A DNA stretch of 64,000 nt, from contig OY970165.1 in assembly GCA_963706605.1 (NCBI GenBank), positions 1,364,001-1,428,000 on the forward strand, written 5' to 3'. A model generated the notes under the pieces. It was not told the DNA's origin and ran no database searches. It saw only the letters and a list, made by a program, of their open reading frames with translations. Source of the stretch: VRUE01 sp963706605 (GTDB taxonomy: Bacteria; Actinomycetota; Thermoleophilia; Solirubrobacterales; 70-9). A program made the position numbers and the translations under genes. Below are positions 61,612-64,000 of the stretch, in pieces (position 1 is the stretch's first letter; the number at the start of each line of letters is the position of its first letter).

Positions 61612-61974
61612 TCAGCTCTTGGTCAACTCGGCGATCTTGGCGAAGAGCAGGTTGAAGTCGATCGGCTTTGGGACGTAGCCGCCGATCGCGAGCTCGGAGT
61701 GGTCCGCGCCGTCGCCGTCGGTGTGGGCGCTGACGATCAGGGCCGGGGTGTCGATGCCCTCTGCGCGCAGCTCCCGCAGCGCGTCGATCCCGGACTTGCG
61801 CGGCATCATCGCGTCGAGCAGGAGCAGGTTGGGGCCGTTGGGATCTCGACGCACCAACTCGATCACCTCGTTCCCGTCGGCTGCCGTTTCAACCTCGTGC
61901 CCCTCCATCTCCAGGCGGGTGCGCAGGAGCAGCAGGATCGTCTCGGAATCATCCGCGACGAGGATCCTGGCCAT
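61612..61974 (-). CDS. single-domain response regulator (CheY-like receiver)
   Basis: A 120-residue receiver with the acidic pair in ILVADDSETI, phospho-acceptor Asp in LLLLDAMMP, the Thr/Ser switch in LIVSAHTD and Lys in YVPKPIDF. It has no output domain, so it may signal by interaction. Its ATG shares one base with the stop of the upstream histidine kinase (TGATG), so it is the partner of that kinase. Confidence 0.9.
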   Translation of the reverse strand: MARILVADDSETILLLLRTRLEMEGHEVETAADGNEVIELVRRDPNGPNLLLLDAMMPRKSGIDALRELRAEGIDTPALIVSAHTDGDGADHSELAIGGYVPKPIDFNLLFAKIAELTKS

Positions 61975-63251
61975 CAGATCACCTCCGCCCGGTCGTGGGC
62001 GACGGCCGGCAGGCGAACTCGGAAGGTCGAACCCCTGTCCAGGGTCGACTCGGCGGCGATCGTGCCGCCATGCAGCTCGACCAGCGATTTCGAGATAGCC
62101 AGGCCGAGCCCGGTGCCACCGACCCGCTGGGTCTCGCCCGCATCGCCGCGGCTGAAGCGTTCGAAGATGTGCTCCAGCTGCTGCTCGGGGATTCCTGGAC
62201 CGTTGTCGATCACGTCGATCTCAACCTCGGCACCATCGCGGCGAGCCTTCACCTCGATACCCGCTCCTTCCGGGCAATACTCGTTCGCGTTGGTGAGGAG
62301 GTTCACCAGCACCTGGCGGATCCGATCGCGGTCGGCTTCGATGTCGGGCAGATCCGGGTCGATCTCCTGGCTCAACTCCTGCCGCCGGGCGTCGAACTGC
62401 GCCCGCATCGTCCGCACCGCGTCTTCGACCAGGCTCGCGATGTTGGTCGGCTCGGGCTTGATCGTCAGTCGCCCGGCGTCGCTGCGGGCGAGGTCGAGCA
62501 GGTCGTTGAGGAGGCGGACGAGGTGGCGGGTGTTGTCGAGGATGACCTCGACCGTCTCCGCCTGCGTGGGCGTGAGCCTCTCACGCTCCAGCATCAGCAG
62601 CTCGGCGAAGCCCTGCACCGAGGTGAGCGGGCTGCGCAGCTCGTGCGAGGCGGTGAGGACGAACTCGTCTTTCATCCGGTCGAGCTGATCGCGTTCGCCG
62701 GCCCGCCGCTGCAGCTCCTCGGCCATTTCGTTGAAGGCGCTGCCGAGCGTCGCGGTCTCGGAGAGGCCACCGATCTTCACGCGGGCGTCGAGGTTGCCGC
62801 TCGCCAGCCGTCCCGAGGCGTCGACGAGGTCCTCGAGTGGGCGGCGCATCGAGGCGATCAGCCCCGTGAACAACAGCGCCGCACCGGTCAGGCCGGCGAT
62901 CAGGCCCGCTCCGACCAGCAGCGCCGTGTCGCGGGTCTCGCTCGAGATTTCGTCGCGGAGCGCCTGCCGGTTCCGCTGCTGGAAGAGGATCGCGGTCCGG
63001 GCGGCGGCGGGCCTTTGCCCTCGCGCCAGGTGGTTGCGGGCCTCGATCTCGCGTTGGTAGGAGCGGGCGGTGGCGTTCTCGTAGTCCTGGCGCTGTTGCA
63101 GGAAGCGAGCGACCCCGACCACCGCCAGGCCGGTCAGCACGGCGAAGGCGATCGCGAAGCCGATCGTCAGTCGGTTGGCGAGCGACGTGCTCAGCCGGAA
63201 TCGTCGTCGGGAATATGCTTGCGCCGCTATGGGCGACGAGGCTACAGGCAC
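61974..63251 (-). CDS. HAMP-domain sensor histidine kinase
   Basis: Two membrane segments (TIGFAIAFAVLTGLAVVGVA and VGAGLIAGLTGAALLFTGLI) flank a short extracytoplasmic loop; a HAMP domain (RRPLEDLVDASGRLASGNLD), HisKA (TASHELRSPLTSVQGFAEL, phospho-His) and HATPase_c (LLTNANEYCPEG, NGPGIPEQQLEHIFERF, GTGLGLAISKSLVE) follow. The start is unsure: GTG 63249-63251 gives MPVASSPIAAQAYSRRRFRL and overlaps the divergent phosphotransferase by 23 bases; no better start lies downstream before the first membrane helix. It should phosphorylate the adjacent receiver. The stimulus is unknown. Confidence 0.85.
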   Translation of the reverse strand: MPVASSPIAAQAYSRRRFRLSTSLANRLTIGFAIAFAVLTGLAVVGVARFLQQRQDYENATARSYQREIEARNHLARGQRPAAARTAILFQQRNRQALRDEISSETRDTALLVGAGLIAGLTGAALLFTGLIASMRRPLEDLVDASGRLASGNLDARVKIGGLSETATLGSAFNEMAEELQRRAGERDQLDRMKDEFVLTASHELRSPLTSVQGFAELLMLERERLTPTQAETVEVILDNTRHLVRLLNDLLDLARSDAGRLTIKPEPTNIASLVEDAVRTMRAQFDARRQELSQEIDPDLPDIEADRDRIRQVLVNLLTNANEYCPEGAGIEVKARRDGAEVEIDVIDNGPGIPEQQLEHIFERFSRGDAGETQRVGGTGLGLAISKSLVELHGGTIAAESTLDRGSTFRVRLPAVAHDRAEVI

Positions 63252-64000
63252 GACCGACGGCAGCGCCGAGGCGCCGGAGGGGATCGATCCGGCCGGGGTC
63301 GAGGCCTGGTTCGAGCAGAACGTCGAGGGGGTCGAGCTGCCGCTCTCCTTCGGGCGGATCTCGGGCGGGCACTCGAACCTCACCTACGGCGTCAGCGATG
63401 CCGCCGGCCGCCGCTGGGCACTGCGCCGGCCGCCGCTGGGCAAGCGCCTCGGCTCCGCCCACGACATGGGCCGCGAGCACCGGGTCGTCTCGGCGCTCGG
63501 CCCGACCTCGGTGCCGGTGGCCCCGGTGGTGGGACTCTGCGAGGACGAGGGCGTCAACGGGGCGCCCTTTTACGTGATGGAGTTCGTCGAGGGCCCGATC
63601 CTGCGCGGCCTCGCCGAGGCGGAGGTCTTTCCCGGCGAAGCGGATCGCCGGGCGATCGGCGAGCGCGTCGCCGACACTCTGGTCGCGATCCACGCCGTTG
63701 ACCCCGACGCGGTCGGGCTCGGCGAGCTCGGCCGCAAGGAGGACTACGTCGCCCGCCAGCTGCATCGCTGGCAGGGTCAGTGGGAGAAGTCGAAGACCCG
63801 CGAGCTGCCGGCGATCGACGCCGTCCACGAGCGGCTCGCGGCGCGGATTCCCGCGCAGGGCTCGGCGACGATCGTCCACGGCGACTACCGGCTCGACAAC
63901 ATGATCCTCACCCCCGGCGGCGAGGTCGCCGCGGTGGTCGATTGGGAGCTCTGCACGCTCGGCGACCCGCTCGCCGACGTCGGCCTGCTGATGGTCTACT
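63229..64000 (+). CDS. APH-fold phosphotransferase (ACAD10/aminoglycoside-phosphotransferase-like), partial
   Basis: The frame from ATG 63229 runs off the window (257 residues so far). It has the APH/choline-kinase-type N-lobe (SGGHSNLTYGVS, GRRWALRRPPLG), the catalytic loop IVHGDYRLDNMI and the metal Asp in VAAVVDWELCTLGDP. This subgroup is often found next to acyl-CoA dehydrogenases and is thought to phosphorylate a hydroxyacyl intermediate or a small alcohol; the substrate is not known. It is divergent from the histidine kinase, overlapping its 5' end. Confidence 0.85.
   Translation, partial: MGDEATGTTDGSAEAPEGIDPAGVEAWFEQNVEGVELPLSFGRISGGHSNLTYGVSDAAGRRWALRRPPLGKRLGSAHDMGREHRVVSALGPTSVPVAPVVGLCEDEGVNGAPFYVMEFVEGPILRGLAEAEVFPGEADRRAIGERVADTLVAIHAVDPDAVGLGELGRKEDYVARQLHRWQGQWEKSKTRELPAIDAVHERLAARIPAQGSATIVHGDYRLDNMILTPGGEVAAVVDWELCTLGDPLADVGLLMVY

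Overview
This is a GC-rich, gene-dense actinobacterial chromosome segment. It most resembles the Thermoleophilia/Solirubrobacterales. The clues are frequent GTG/TTG starts, a secreted protein with GAVTxxKL decapeptide repeats, a Kgd-type 2-oxoglutarate enzyme, a decaprenyl-phosphate phosphoribosyltransferase-like UbiA protein and a c-di-AMP (ydaO) riboswitch in front of an NlpC/P60 hydrolase. No phage, insertion sequence, CRISPR array, rRNA or canonical tRNA was found. No stretch longer than 300 bases lacks a gene; the longest gaps hold structured elements that are listed.

Layout. 0-10 kb: SpoIID/LytB protein, aldehyde dehydrogenase, fumarase, two exported proteins, a benzoylformate-decarboxylase-like enzyme and a fused FAD/Fe-S 2-hydroxyacid dehydrogenase; the last two plus the aldehyde dehydrogenase could form a mandelate-type pathway. 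10-17 kb: SDR, ileS, a 59-residue tautomerase, thioredoxin, polyprenol-phosphate mannosyltransferase and DNA polymerase X. 17.2-17.4 kb: a promoter, tRNA-like/switchable RNA and strong terminator. 17-24 kb: trehalose-phosphate phosphatase, two half-size TSUP proteins, a PAC2 protein, a UvrD/RecB-type helicase-nuclease and an inositol-phosphatase-family protein. 24-28 kb: a basic histone-like protein behind two tandem LexA-like boxes, then a sigma/anti-sigma fusion coupled to a secreted Ig-like protein. 28-34.5 kb: a nucleotide-sugar decarboxylase/dehydratase, methylmalonyl-CoA mutase large subunit, repeat protein and propionyl-CoA carboxylase beta chain. 34.5-37.4 kb: four TetR-family regulators. 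37.4-41.3 kb: a polyamine-type ABC transporter (ATPase, binding protein, two permeases). 41.4-42.2 kb: NlpC/P60 hydrolase with its riboswitch. 43-64 kb: aconitase, Kgd with an N-terminal lipoyl/E3-binding extension, a two-domain acyl-CoA-reductase-like SDR, an alkyl-DHAP-synthase-like flavoprotein, UbiA prenyltransferase, citrate synthase, PfkB kinase, quinone oxidoreductase, DEAD-box helicase, a histidine kinase/response regulator pair and an APH-fold phosphotransferase cut by the window end.

Together the window carries four oxidative TCA steps (gltA, acnA, kgd, fumC) plus two propionate-to-succinyl-CoA steps (pccB and mutase). From 43.1 to 61.3 kb nearly every long gene except citrate synthase contains small indels (about 19), often in short G/C runs; the first 43 kb has none visible. 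These look more like consensus errors than pseudogenes, so affected genes are listed as whole genes with the breaks noted.

Most unusual items: the 17.2 kb RNA, a family of long intergenic palindromes with a GTTA...CCCATA core, tandem LexA-like boxes before the basic protein, the four-domain E2-E1 Kgd fusion, the sigma/anti-sigma/extracytoplasmic-tail fusion, and a benzoylformate decarboxylase homologue with two altered active-site positions.
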